NCBI GenBank assembly: GCA_964557855.1
Contig: CAZLBP010000021.1
Span: 1-64,000 of the forward strand
Reading direction: 5' to 3'
DNA: 64,000 nucleotides
Source: JAJRZL01 sp964557855
Lineage (GTDB): Bacteria; Zixibacteria; MSB-5A5; GN15; FEB-12
The position numbers and the translations under genes are program-made. Below the pieces are notes generated by a model. It saw only the letters and a list, made by a program, of their open reading frames with translations. It ran no database searches and was not told where the DNA came from. Positions 37,661 through 45,842 of this stretch are shown here, piece by piece. Numbering within the stretch: the stretch's first letter is position 1; each line of letters begins with the position of its first letter.

Positions 37661-37738
37661 AGTGCCGTCAGGGCGAGTCGCTTACCGCTTGCGCTGGGTA
37701 TCCCGGCATGGTGAAGTGCACACGCCGTCCTGCGAATT

Positions 37739-37880
37739 CCCCTCTCAAGAGGGGACTGGATAGTACATGTTCGGTACGCCCGTGTGCCCGCATCTCCGAT
37801 CTCGGCGGCTTTCTGTCACTTCCGCACCTTTTTTCCGTCATTCCCGTCCCTTTTTCTGTCATTCCCGCGAACGCGGGAAT
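37739..37880. repeat. Palindromic intergenic repeats
   Basis: The 37661-38108 gap has no gene. CCCCTCT (37739-37745) pairs with AGAGGGG (37748-37754). ATTCCCGCG (37861-37869) pairs with CGCGGGAAT (37872-37880), and GTCATTCCCG-like units occur three times between 37811 and 37866. From memory, the unit CATTCCCGCG-AA-CGCGGGAATCCAG is a widespread intergenic repeat in unrelated bacteria. Confidence 0.6.
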
Positions 37881-38108
37881 CCAGAAATCCCACCCATTGA
37901 GTGGGGTATAAAGACTTACAGGTCAGTATGACGAAACTCCAAATACCGCTTCGGGTTTCGACATCGACGGTCGGAACGCCGCCAGATTTCCCTTGAACGA
38001 TCGGCCGTAAGACCTTACATTACAATCAGGAAGAGCGCCTCATTCTGCCCCTGACAATAAGCCATGGATGGGTCAGGGAGGTACATTTCCCGAATTGAGC
38101 GTGAGGGT

Positions 38109-38186
38109 CGGAGCGTAGCGCAGCTTGGTTAGCGCACTCGCTTGGGGTGCGAGAGGTCGGCCGTTCAAATCGGCTCGCTCCGACCA
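38109..38186 (+). tRNA. tRNA-Pro (anticodon GGG), CCA encoded
   Basis: Acceptor CGGAGCG (38109-38115) pairs with CGCTCCG (38176-38182), discriminator A, and CCA is encoded at 38184-38186. The anticodon stem CTCGC/GCGAG encloses TTGGGGT, giving GGG. This is the only tRNA of the six here with an encoded CCA end. Confidence 0.94.
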
Positions 38187-38244
38187 TAGTTCGATGTCAG
38201 CTTTTCTTCTTTCTTGTGCAATTGCTTCTTCACATCTTACCCCC

Positions 38245-38925
38245 ATGCCCAACCTCAACCGACACGCCGTACTCGTGCTCGTGCCCGCCTACAACGCCGG
38301 CCGATACCTCGACGAGCTAATCCGCCGATGTCGTGAGTACGTCTGCGAAGAAAATCTACTGATCGTCAATGACGGCTCTACCGACAACACGCTCGACATT
38401 CTCAAATCTTCCGGCGTCAAGCATATCTCGTTTCCGCAGAACCGAGGCAAAGGAGCAGCGCTGATGGCCGGATTTGCGTATGCTATCAAAGAAGGTTATC
38501 GCTCAGTACTGACAATCGATGCCGACCTGCAGCATTTACCCGAGGAAATTCCACGTTTTTTCGCGCAGGATAACGGCCGCCGGATAGTAATCGGCACCCG
38601 TCATATCAGCTTATCGATCATGCCGTTCGCGCGCTGGCTGACCAACAATGTAACATCGCTAATAATATCGGTCTTTTCATCACAGCGCGTGCGAGACAGT
38701 CAGTCCGGTTACCGCCTCATTCCAACAACCGTGCTCAGGGCCATTTCACTCGAGACGATCAACTACGATCTGGAATCGGAGATGCTGTTCAAGGCCGGTG
38801 CTGGCGGATGTCGCATTGTGGAAGTGCCCGTCTCGACCGTGTATGAAGGTTCGCATTCGTATATCAATCCGTTCATAGACACCGGTCGCTTCATTCGGCA
38901 GATTTGGCGGCGGATCTGGGCGTAG
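38245..38925 (+). CDS. Family 2 glycosyltransferase (dolichol-phosphate mannosyltransferase-like)
   Basis: GT2 enzymes of this type move a sugar from a nucleotide donor, often to a polyprenyl phosphate or polysaccharide. The 226-residue protein has VLVPAYNAG at the start, IVNDGSTDNT (about residues 37-46), the metal-binding DAD in LTIDADLQHL, and DSQSGYRLIPT. It has no C-terminal membrane spans. The frame opens within tRNA-Pro at 38125, so the start at 38245 (MPNLNRHAVL) is chosen; 38194 is an alternative. It may act on lipid-linked sugars or glycans. Confidence 0.88.
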   Translation: MPNLNRHAVLVLVPAYNAGRYLDELIRRCREYVCEENLLIVNDGSTDNTLDILKSSGVKHISFPQNRGKGAALMAGFAYAIKEGYRSVLTIDADLQHLPEEIPRFFAQDNGRRIVIGTRHISLSIMPFARWLTNNVTSLIISVFSSQRVRDSQSGYRLIPTTVLRAISLETINYDLESEMLFKAGAGGCRIVEVPVSTVYEGSHSYINPFIDTGRFIRQIWRRIWA

Positions 38926-38970
38926 TCCTGTAAGTCCGCACTCCTGTAGTTGAAACCCTTCTGTTGTGAG

Positions 38971-39275
38971 GTCGGGCGACTCTGCCCGACCGAAGGTGAG
39001 TGTCAGGCGGGGTCGCCTGACACCACATAAACACTCGCCGATAGCGAGCAAGACCTGCTGCAACGGCTACGACTGCTAGTTTATCGAGCGTTATCTTTCT
39101 TCACCCTTCTCTGTTTAACGTGACACGAGATTAAGTCATACTGAGCGGAGTCGAAGTATGAGGTATTCTGATTTGGCCCATTGTACAAACTGATCGCTCT
39201 CGTTGGACATGATAACGATGCGCCGGGTTATCTGCCGCGGGCGGACCGGAGATGAGCAGGACTCGACGCAACGGG
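38971..39275. repeat. Palindromic repeats between the GT2 gene and surE
   Basis: The gap 38926-39351 has no gene but several inverted repeats. GTCGGGC (38971-38977) pairs with GCCCGAC (38984-38990). GTCAGGCG (39002-39009) pairs with CGCCTGAC (39014-39021). CATAC (39137-39141) and GTATG (39156-39160) flank TGAGCGGAGTCGAA. Near 39255-39275 a GAGCAGGACTCGACGCAACGGG end matches the array at 420-760. Confidence 0.6.
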
Positions 39276-39351
39276 AAAAATTGTACCAGAAATCCCATGA
39301 TACTGCATACATTGCTTGCCTGGCCGCTACAGATGCACTAAACTACACGCC

Positions 39352-40137
39352 ATGAATCCAGTCAAGCGTTCGAGCGACATAAGGAAGAAGCGTATTCTCG
39401 TCACCAATGACGACGGCTACTTCAGCGACGGCATTACCGCCCTGTACAAAGCGTTGAGCCGATCGGCCGAAGTCTACATGGTCGCGCCCGACCGAGAGCA
39501 GTCGGCCAGCTCCCATTCGCTGACACTTAACCGTCCGCTGCGGGTTCACAAGCTGGATGAGAAACGGTACGCAATCGACGGCACTCCGACCGACTGCGTG
39601 ATGCTGGCCGTGCACCTGTTCTTCAAAAAGAAGAAACCGGATATGATTATCTCCGGCATCAATCACGGCCCCAATATGGGGGACGATATCACGTACTCCG
39701 GCACGGTGGCGGCCGCCATTGAAGGTTCCATAATCAAAATTCCGTCTCTGGCGGTTTCCATGGACAGGTACGTGCCCGGGATGAACATGACCCGTGCCGC
39801 GGCGTTTGTGGTGAAGTTCGTCAGGAATTATGACTCCCTGCAGCTCGATCGTTCGGTATTCCTCAATATCAACATTCCGGCCGACTCCGGGAAACCCTAC
39901 AAGAAGTTCGAGTTTACGGCGCAAGGGATTCGCCAGTACAAGGACATAATCATTCGTAAGGTCGATCCGCGAGGCAAACCTTACTACTGGATCGGCGGCC
40001 GGCCGAAGTGGCAAACCGATCAGGGAACCGATTTCGAAGCGGTGAGTCGGGGGATGGTCTCCGTAACGCCTTTAAAATTGAACTTCACGGATATAGATTC
40101 TTTGGATCGACTTCAGGCACTGAAGAAATCCCTATGA
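39352..40137 (+). CDS. surE: 5'/3'-nucleotidase SurE
   Basis: SurE is a metal-dependent nucleoside monophosphate phosphatase linked to survival in stationary phase. The 261-residue protein shows the metal ligands in ILVTNDDGYFSDGI (adjacent aspartates, about residues 17-18), the serine in SASSHSLTLNRPLRV and the asparagine in SGINHGPNMGDD, then YSGTVAAAIEG. The ATG at 39352 is preferred to the upstream open frame at 39316. Confidence 0.95.
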   Translation: MNPVKRSSDIRKKRILVTNDDGYFSDGITALYKALSRSAEVYMVAPDREQSASSHSLTLNRPLRVHKLDEKRYAIDGTPTDCVMLAVHLFFKKKKPDMIISGINHGPNMGDDITYSGTVAAAIEGSIIKIPSLAVSMDRYVPGMNMTRAAAFVVKFVRNYDSLQLDRSVFLNINIPADSGKPYKKFEFTAQGIRQYKDIIIRKVDPRGKPYYWIGGRPKWQTDQGTDFEAVSRGMVSVTPLKLNFTDIDSLDRLQALKKSL

Positions 40138-40167
40138 GGTAACTTGTTATTGTCTTGCCGAAATCTG

Positions 40168-40196
40168 TTGACATTTGCCGTAAATGGGTTTACTTG
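40168..40196 (+). promoter_or_regulatory. Promoter for tRNA-Pro(CGG)
   Basis: A perfect TTGACA (40168-40173) is followed after 17 bp by TACTTG (40191-40196). The -10 match is weak, but a near-identical pair, TTGACA-N17-TACTTC, occurs at 49410. The start would fall about 15 bp before the tRNA. Confidence 0.45.
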
Positions 40197-40219
40197 GACT
40201 GCTGAAAACAGTCACAAAT

Positions 40220-40293
40220 CGGGGCGTAGCGCAGTTTGGTAGCGCACTTGGTTCGGGACTAAGGAGTCGCTGGTTCAAATCCAGTCGCCCCGA
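40220..40293 (+). tRNA. tRNA-Pro (anticodon CGG)
   Basis: Acceptor CGGGGCG (40220-40226) pairs with CGCCCCG (40286-40292), discriminator A. The anticodon loop TTCGGGA sits on a CTTGG/CTAAG stem with one G-T pair, giving CGG. CCA is not encoded. A second proline isoacceptor (GGG) is 2 kb upstream. Confidence 0.93.
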
Positions 40294-40380
40294 TTATTTG
40301 TGGCACGCTTCAACAAAGATTTTGACGAAGACATCAGGATTTAACAGCAACTTTTGCGTTTAGGAAAGGTGGTGGCCCGC

Positions 40381-40854
40381 ATGGCGGTTGAAAACAAACC
40401 GATAATTGCCGTTATTGGGGCTGGGAAGTGTTCGAAGAAACTAAGGGATGTAGCTGCTGAAATCGGCAAGTATATAGCCGAAAACGGGGCTATTTTGATA
40501 TGCGGCGGAATGGGAGGCGTCATGGAAGGAGCCGCCCGTGGGGCCAAAGAAGCCGGTGGCATGACCATAGGTATTTTGTCGACCGACAACAAAGGAGATG
40601 CCAACGAGTTCATCGACCTGATTATCCCGACCGGCTTCGGCGAAGCACGCAACATCCTGGTCGTTCGTGCGGCCGATGCCGTCATCGCGCTGCCGGGCAA
40701 ATTCGGCACCTTGTCGGAAATGGCCTTTGCCCTCAAGGCCAGAATTCCCGTGATCTCGGTCGGGGCCTGGAAACTGGGTGATGATATCTATCAAGTGGAT
40801 GATCCTCTTGAAGCAGCGAAACTCGCACTAAAGCTGGCAACCGGTGAGGAATGA
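40381..40854 (+). CDS. LOG/TIGR00725-like nucleotide-binding protein
   Basis: The protein (157 residues from the ATG at 40381) has the Rossmann-like LOG fold. It shows AVIGAGKCSKK near the start, ICGGMGGVMEGAARGAKE (the GGMxGxM-type loop, about residues 38-55) and a LPGKFGTLSEMAFAL loop that corresponds to PGGxGTxxE. Relatives include cytokinin-activating phosphoribohydrolases and uncharacterised TIGR00725 proteins. The glutamate is kept, so nucleotide hydrolysis is possible but unproven. It overlaps the acylphosphatase gene by four bases. Confidence 0.85.
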   Translation: MAVENKPIIAVIGAGKCSKKLRDVAAEIGKYIAENGAILICGGMGGVMEGAARGAKEAGGMTIGILSTDNKGDANEFIDLIIPTGFGEARNILVVRAADAVIALPGKFGTLSEMAFALKARIPVISVGAWKLGDDIYQVDDPLEAAKLALKLATGEE

Positions 40855-41129
40855 GCTCGGCCGGAGCCAGGTTACACATTCAGGGAATGGTCCAAGGCGT
40901 AGGGTACCGCTATTTCTGCTACGATCGCGCCCGCGCCCTGGAATTGAACGGGTGGGTGAGGAACGACCCCGATGGCACAGTTGCTGTGCGGGTCGAGGGT
41001 GATCGCAGTGGGATAGAATCCTTGATCAGTGAGCTGAAAGCCGGACCACCAAGCGCCAATGTGACGAATATCGACGTTGAGTGGCAAAGGTTCACCGGTG
41101 AGTTCACCGAATTCAAAGTGGCATTTTGA
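40851..41129 (+). CDS. Acylphosphatase
   Basis: Acylphosphatases hydrolyse carboxyl-phosphate bonds such as acetyl phosphate. The 92-residue protein is the complete family fold. The phosphate-binding loop VQGVGYRYF has the catalytic arginine (about residue 20), and GWVRNDPDGTV has the catalytic asparagine (about residue 38). The ATG overlaps the stop of the LOG-like gene (ATGA), and apt follows after 13 nt, so three small genes form one unit. Confidence 0.95.
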   Translation: MSSAGARLHIQGMVQGVGYRYFCYDRARALELNGWVRNDPDGTVAVRVEGDRSGIESLISELKAGPPSANVTNIDVEWQRFTGEFTEFKVAF

Positions 41130-41142
41130 AGACCGGGACGGC

Positions 41143-41673
41143 ATGCCGCAGCTGAAGGATTACATCCGTGACGTTCCCGATTTCCCTAAACCGGGGATCG
41201 TCTTCTATGACATCACGACGTTGATTCAGGACCCGGACGGTTTCCGCATGGCGGTGGACCGGATGGAGCAGTACGCGCGGTCACGTAAACCGGATATCAT
41301 ACTCGCCATTGAATCGCGAGGCTTCATTTTCGGCGCCGCGCTGGCTGACAGAATGGGCCTCGGTGTCGCGACGGCCCGCAAACCCGGCAAGCTGCCGTAC
41401 AAGACCATCTCGGCCGAATATAAGCTGGAATACGGTAGTGACCGGCTCGAAATCCACACGGATGCGCTCCACAAGGACCAACGCGTCTTGATAATTGATG
41501 ATCTTATAGCGACTGGCGGGACGCTGCAAGCCTCCTGCAAGCTGGTCGAAAAGCTGGGCGGAACAGTCGCGGGGATTTCGGCCGTGATCGAGCTGTCGTT
41601 TCTTCCCTGGCGGGAGAAGCTGCAGGGGTATGATGTCAATTATCTGGTTTCGTACGATTCGGAGACGATGTAG
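41143..41673 (+). CDS. apt: Adenine phosphoribosyltransferase
   Basis: Apt salvages adenine to AMP using PRPP. The 176-residue protein begins LKDYIRDVPDFPKPGIVFYD, the family N-terminus, and has the PRPP-binding motif VLIIDDLIATGGTLQA (about residues 117-132) and IESRGFIFGAALA. The frame extends upstream into the acylphosphatase gene, but the ATG at 41143 fits the family length. Confidence 0.97.
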   Translation: MPQLKDYIRDVPDFPKPGIVFYDITTLIQDPDGFRMAVDRMEQYARSRKPDIILAIESRGFIFGAALADRMGLGVATARKPGKLPYKTISAEYKLEYGSDRLEIHTDALHKDQRVLIIDDLIATGGTLQASCKLVEKLGGTVAGISAVIELSFLPWREKLQGYDVNYLVSYDSETM

Positions 41674-41779
41674 CCGAAAGGGTGGCGCACCACTTAGCGT
41701 GAGTTTACAATTCCCTTTTGCTGTGCGATAGGTCCAAATCCCGCTTCGGGTTTCGACAGTTCTCATTTCTCAAAATCGA

Positions 41780-41809
41780 TTGACATTCCACGGTCACTAC
41801 CCTTATGTA
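41780..41809 (+). promoter_or_regulatory. Promoter for tRNA-Arg
   Basis: TTGACA (41780-41785) is followed by TTATGT at 17 bp or TATGTA at 18 bp (41804-41809). The predicted start is 15-20 bp before the tRNA. The -35 is perfect and the -10 moderate. Confidence 0.5.
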
Positions 41810-41831
41810 AGTTCACAAGCAGAAGCTAAAT

Positions 41832-41905
41832 GCCCCCGTAGCTCAGTAGGATAGAGCAGCGGTTTCCTAAACCGCGGGCCGCAGGTTCGATTCCTGCCGG
41901 GGGTA
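41832..41905 (+). tRNA. tRNA-Arg (anticodon CCT)
   Basis: Acceptor GCCCCCG (41832-41838) pairs with CGGGGGT (41898-41904), with G-T closing the end. The stem GCGGT/ACCGC encloses TTCCTAA, giving anticodon CCT for the AGG codon. CCA is not encoded. Confidence 0.94.
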
Positions 41906-42062
41906 TGTGAATCTCTAGCCCGGGTCAATCCTATTCCCCGGCTCTCGGCTCCGTCGATTTACCCTTTGTATTTCGCCATTTCTCATTATATTACAAAAGA
42001 GATCTACACAACTCTTGTATCCAGCCGCCGCTCCCAGCGGTTGCTAAACAAGGAGCACAGTT

Positions 42063-43301
42063 ATGAAGACGATATTCGGTTGCCTCGTAGTAGTTATCGC
42101 ATTGGGACTGGCGGCATCACCCGCTCATGCCACCTTCTCCATCGTGGCTGTTGATACGGTTACCGGCGCGATCGGCGGCGCAGGTGCATCCTGCATTTCG
42201 GGGTCGTTCATTATTAACGACATCATCGAAGGGATCGGGGCAGCGCACACCCAGGCCTGGTACATTTCACAGAACCAGCAGAATGCTCACAACCTGCTGG
42301 CCTCGGGACTGGACCCGGACTCCATAATCGGCTGGCTGGTAGCTAATGATGCCGAGAGCTTCCCACAGCTTCGGCAGTACGGGGTTGTAACCCTGGCCGG
42401 CCAGGGTGCATCGGCGGGATTCACCGGCTCATGGACCGATGACTGGAAAGGTCATCTGACCGGTCCCGGGTACGCCATTCAGGGCAACATTCTGCTTGGC
42501 CCGGAAATCATCGACTCGATGGAGTTCGTGTACCTGAACACGCCCGGTCCGTTGGAAGAACGGCTGATGGCAGCCTTGCAGGCAGCCAGGGTTCCCGGCG
42601 CCGATACCAGATGTCTGGCGGCCGGCAAGTCGGCCATTTCCGCTTTCATCAAGGTCGTACATCCCGGCGACGGTGGCACGCCGTATTTGCAGCAAGTCGT
42701 CGGCAATACGGTTGGCTCCACCGATCCAATCGATGTGCTGCAGGGTCAGTACGATGCCTGGAAGGCCGCCACCCAGCAGGCGGACTCGCTGCTCTCCACG
42801 GTGGCTGTGGCGCCCGATACGCTCGAAGCTGACGGCGACGATACCGCCCACATTCTGGTGACGCCGCTCAACAGTCTGGGCGAACCCCCTACTATGGGGG
42901 CACAGGTATCAATCGCCCACACCGGCCCGGGGACGTTGTCGGCCGTAGTCGACAACGGCAACGGCACGTTTTCGGCAAGCTTGACGGCACCGCTGGATGC
43001 CGGGGAAGATACGGTGATCGTAACAGTCGACGCCGGCGGTGTTCAAACTACTCTTCTAGCCGAAAGACCCGTGGTTGTATACTACGTCTGCGGTGACGTG
43101 GATAACTCCGGCGGCATTCCGTTGGTGACGGACCTGACGCACCTCGTTGACTATCTTTTCAAAGCGGGACCGCCGCCCGCAGTACTTGTATCGGGCAACA
43201 TCGACGGCTTGATCGGTCCGGGCGGCCCGATCGACGTGGCCGATCTCAGCTACTTAGTCGCTTTCCTGTTCCAGAGCGGCCCGCCGCCGGTGTGTGAATA
43301 G
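42063..43301 (+). CDS. Secreted DUF1028 protein with Ig-like and dockerin-like domains
   Basis: The 412-residue protein has a signal peptide (about residues 1-23, ending AHA). A DUF1028 domain follows, beginning TFSIVAVDTVTGAIGGAG and continuing with QLRQYGVVTLAGQGASAGFTG and GPGYAIQGNILLGPEI (to about residue 230). DUF1028 is predicted to have an Ntn-hydrolase fold, but its reaction is unknown. An invasin/Ig-like domain (about 245-340, with NGTFSASLTAPLDAG) comes next. The end has two dockerin-type repeats, GDVDNSGG...DLTHLVDYLF and GNIDG...DVADLSYLVAFLF. The protein is exported; its partner is not in the window. Confidence 0.88.
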   Translation: MKTIFGCLVVVIALGLAASPAHATFSIVAVDTVTGAIGGAGASCISGSFIINDIIEGIGAAHTQAWYISQNQQNAHNLLASGLDPDSIIGWLVANDAESFPQLRQYGVVTLAGQGASAGFTGSWTDDWKGHLTGPGYAIQGNILLGPEIIDSMEFVYLNTPGPLEERLMAALQAARVPGADTRCLAAGKSAISAFIKVVHPGDGGTPYLQQVVGNTVGSTDPIDVLQGQYDAWKAATQQADSLLSTVAVAPDTLEADGDDTAHILVTPLNSLGEPPTMGAQVSIAHTGPGTLSAVVDNGNGTFSASLTAPLDAGEDTVIVTVDAGGVQTTLLAERPVVVYYVCGDVDNSGGIPLVTDLTHLVDYLFKAGPPPAVLVSGNIDGLIGPGGPIDVADLSYLVAFLFQSGPPPVCE

Positions 43302-43445
43302 GCCCGATCTCCGAAAGGCAGCCAGAGTAGCCATCAAGGTCAAAAAAGTGAATCGACTTCTCAGTATCTTTCAGTCGAAAACGGTGTGGTGTGCCAAGTT
43401 CCTTAAAATCAAAGAGATACAATATCAAATAACAGGCGAAATAGT

Positions 43446-43474
43446 TTGACAGAACCGGACGGGCGGAATATATT
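43446..43474 (+). promoter_or_regulatory. Strong sigma-70 promoter of the outer-membrane protein gene
   Basis: TTGACA (43446-43451) and TATATT (43469-43474) are exactly 17 bp apart. The reading frame that opens at 43446 would therefore start within the promoter, which supports the downstream start at 43548 and a leader of about 68 nt. Confidence 0.8.
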
Positions 43475-43547
43475 TGTTAATTATTTTGGACGGGTGATGC
43501 GTCTATGTGGTGGATGTGTAAGATTTGGCATAAGGAGTTCTAGAGTT

Positions 43548-45005
43548 ATGGTATCGAAACTGGTGTGTGGTTTGGTGTTTGTGCTGGGCATGTTTGTCAC
43601 CGCGTTTGGCCAGCAATCGATGATGATGGATAATCCGCCCATAGAAGCTTATCGGCTGGAATTCACCGGGGGTGGGGCGCGTGCCGAGGGTATGGGTAAG
43701 GCGTATCTGGGCGTGTCCGATGACAATACAGCCGGCAGTTGGAATCCGGCGGGGCTCTACGAACTGGAGAAACCGATCCTCTCTTTAAGCTACAGCTCCT
43801 ATAACCCGACCGGCCGGACTCTGACTGAACCGCTGTTTACACTCGATAGCAGACAGCTCGACCACAACGCCACTCTGAATAATCTGACGTCGGCAAGTTT
43901 CGTAGCGCCTGTTCGTATAAAAGGTCATCCCTTTGTTGGCTCCGTCAGCTTCACCAGGAATTTCAGCGAGTACCAGGCGTTGTCGTTATCGTTCGACTTC
44001 TGGAATCTGCGAGTGATCCCGCTTCCACTGGGCGGCTCATTTGTTGATTCGAGCTATTGGCGCAGCTACGCTCAAACAGAGCTCGAAGGAGGACTGGAAT
44101 CAATCAATTTTAGTTTTGGCACCAGAGTCTACAAAAACTATTCATTCGGAGTGGCTCTCAACATATTTACCGGTACGACGATTCGTCGGATTGATCAATT
44201 TGAAAGCACCGATTCACTACTTTCATTTCCGGACTTTCAGATATTGCGGTTTGCGACCGACATACTTGTCCTGGATTCCATCGAGTTCTCCGGCTTCAAT
44301 TTCGTAGTAGGAATGAAGCACAGCGGTGAGAAGCTCGGCGCCGGACTGGTTGTAAGGACCCCCTTCTCTCTTAAGACCAGCACCGGCCGGTCCATATTCG
44401 CTGTTTCGAAAGTGAACGGCCTCGCTTCGGCGTCTGGGTCCGATACGACGTTTTTCGATGGACTCGTAACAAAGTACGAAATACCTTTGGTGATCGGCGG
44501 CGGCATCGCTTATCGGCTGCGTGAAAACTTCCTCCTGGCATTAGATGCCGAATACCGGGGATTCGGAGCCACCGAAATCAAGTCGCGCGATTCCGTCTTT
44601 CTGGATCCCGGGGGTGACAATACCGAGTTCTTCACGACCGAAGATCCGGAATGGAACAACGTTTTGTCAATTCGAGCGGGGGCTGAGTACATAAAGAACA
44701 CGGGGATCGGGGATATACCGATCAGAGCCGGTTTCGGTTACGTTCCCTTGCCCGCGCCCAGTTACGATGAGGATGGAAATACGTCTAGGACCACCTCTTA
44801 CAGCCTGTCGCTGGGAGCCGGGCTTTGGTGGAGCCAGATTCACCTGGATTGGGCCTATACTTACACGACCTACGACTGGCAACCGGGTGGAACGACACTT
44901 CGTCCGACCGGTCAGAATTTCGTTCCCAATTTCGGCAGAAACGGCACCTACGAAATGGAGAACAAGGCTCATAACCTGAGCTTCGCGTTCACCGGCTATT
45001 TCTAG
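43548..45005 (+). CDS. Outer-membrane beta-barrel protein, OmpP1/FadL-PorV type
   Basis: The 485-residue protein has a signal peptide (MVSKLVCGLVFVLGMFVTAF, cut near AFGQ). The typical FadL/PorV N-terminus follows: FTGGGARAEGMGKAYLGVSD then NTAGSWNPAGLYELE. The rest alternates in the pattern of membrane beta strands and ends with a hydrophobic strand closing in phenylalanine (AFTGYF), as in outer-membrane barrels. FadL proteins carry hydrophobic compounds; the cargo here is unknown. The ATG at 43548 has AGGAG ten bases upstream. Confidence 0.88.
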   Translation: MVSKLVCGLVFVLGMFVTAFGQQSMMMDNPPIEAYRLEFTGGGARAEGMGKAYLGVSDDNTAGSWNPAGLYELEKPILSLSYSSYNPTGRTLTEPLFTLDSRQLDHNATLNNLTSASFVAPVRIKGHPFVGSVSFTRNFSEYQALSLSFDFWNLRVIPLPLGGSFVDSSYWRSYAQTELEGGLESINFSFGTRVYKNYSFGVALNIFTGTTIRRIDQFESTDSLLSFPDFQILRFATDILVLDSIEFSGFNFVVGMKHSGEKLGAGLVVRTPFSLKTSTGRSIFAVSKVNGLASASGSDTTFFDGLVTKYEIPLVIGGGIAYRLRENFLLALDAEYRGFGATEIKSRDSVFLDPGGDNTEFFTTEDPEWNNVLSIRAGAEYIKNTGIGDIPIRAGFGYVPLPAPSYDEDGNTSRTTSYSLSLGAGLWWSQIHLDWAYTYTTYDWQPGGTTLRPTGQNFVPNFGRNGTYEMENKAHNLSFAFTGYF

Positions 45006-45135
45006 TGCGTTATGGCGGTTGATTCTGCGCGGATGATGGGTGGTGCGAGTGCCCCGCATCGCATCGAAGGCACGGGTGATTGATCGAGTACGTGCCGATA
45101 CTCAATAACATGCTAGCTGTTTTGGAGAGACATGA

Positions 45136-45810
45136 ATGTACAGCAAAGTAAGACTCAGTAAACGACAAATCAAAGAAGACCGGTTTACGGCTTTTGTTCT
45201 TCGCTCGAAACAGCAGATACTGGAGAACTGGCAGTTCATCGTTATCGCTGTCGTCATCGTGGCCCTGGTCATTGCGGCCGGCGTGTATTATGTCAACAGC
45301 CAGGAAGCGCACAAGCAGGAAAGCGCCATCCGGTTCGCGGAAGCCATGATGGAGTACCGCAACGGCAACAACCAGGTGGCAATCGCTTCCCTGAATCAGA
45401 TACTGGAAGAACATACCGGGACAAAGGCAGCTGAGCATGCGACGTTTTTGCTTGGCAAAGTGAACTTCGACATTCGCAGTTACTCCGAAGCGATCCGATA
45501 TTGGGAGATGTACGTTTCCAAATACAAGACGGATTCACTGAGGTGCTCGGCCTCATTGGCCGGGATTGCCGCCTCTTATGAAAATCAAGGCAGTTTCGAG
45601 CAAGCAGCCCGGAAGTATGTTGAGGCGATAGCGGCCTTGCCCAACGGTCCTATGGAAAGCAGCTATCGCGAGAGCGCCATGAGGAGTTTCCTCGCCGCCG
45701 GGCTGACGGAAAGCGCCCAGGCGCAACTGGATACGCTCAAATTGAAATACGAAGACACCGACCTGTATAACCGAGCTGCCCGATACTTCAGCGAAAAAGC
45801 TCGATCTTAA
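45136..45810 (+). CDS. Membrane-anchored tetratricopeptide protein (YfgM/TPR_21-like)
   Basis: The 224-residue protein has a basic N-terminal segment on the cytoplasmic side, one membrane helix (about residues 34-54, IVIAVVIVALVIAAGVYYV), and at least three TPR-like helix pairs with the pattern EHATFLLGKVNFDIRSYSEA and AGIAASYENQGSFEQAARKY. The layout matches YfgM, an ancillary subunit of the Sec translocon, and other envelope TPR proteins. The exact role cannot be read. It is followed 32 nt later by the GH57 gene. Confidence 0.8.
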   Translation: MYSKVRLSKRQIKEDRFTAFVLRSKQQILENWQFIVIAVVIVALVIAAGVYYVNSQEAHKQESAIRFAEAMMEYRNGNNQVAIASLNQILEEHTGTKAAEHATFLLGKVNFDIRSYSEAIRYWEMYVSKYKTDSLRCSASLAGIAASYENQGSFEQAARKYVEAIAALPNGPMESSYRESAMRSFLAAGLTESAQAQLDTLKLKYEDTDLYNRAARYFSEKARS

Positions 45811-45842
45811 ATCCCCGGAAAACTACTGCGCGGTTGTAACCG

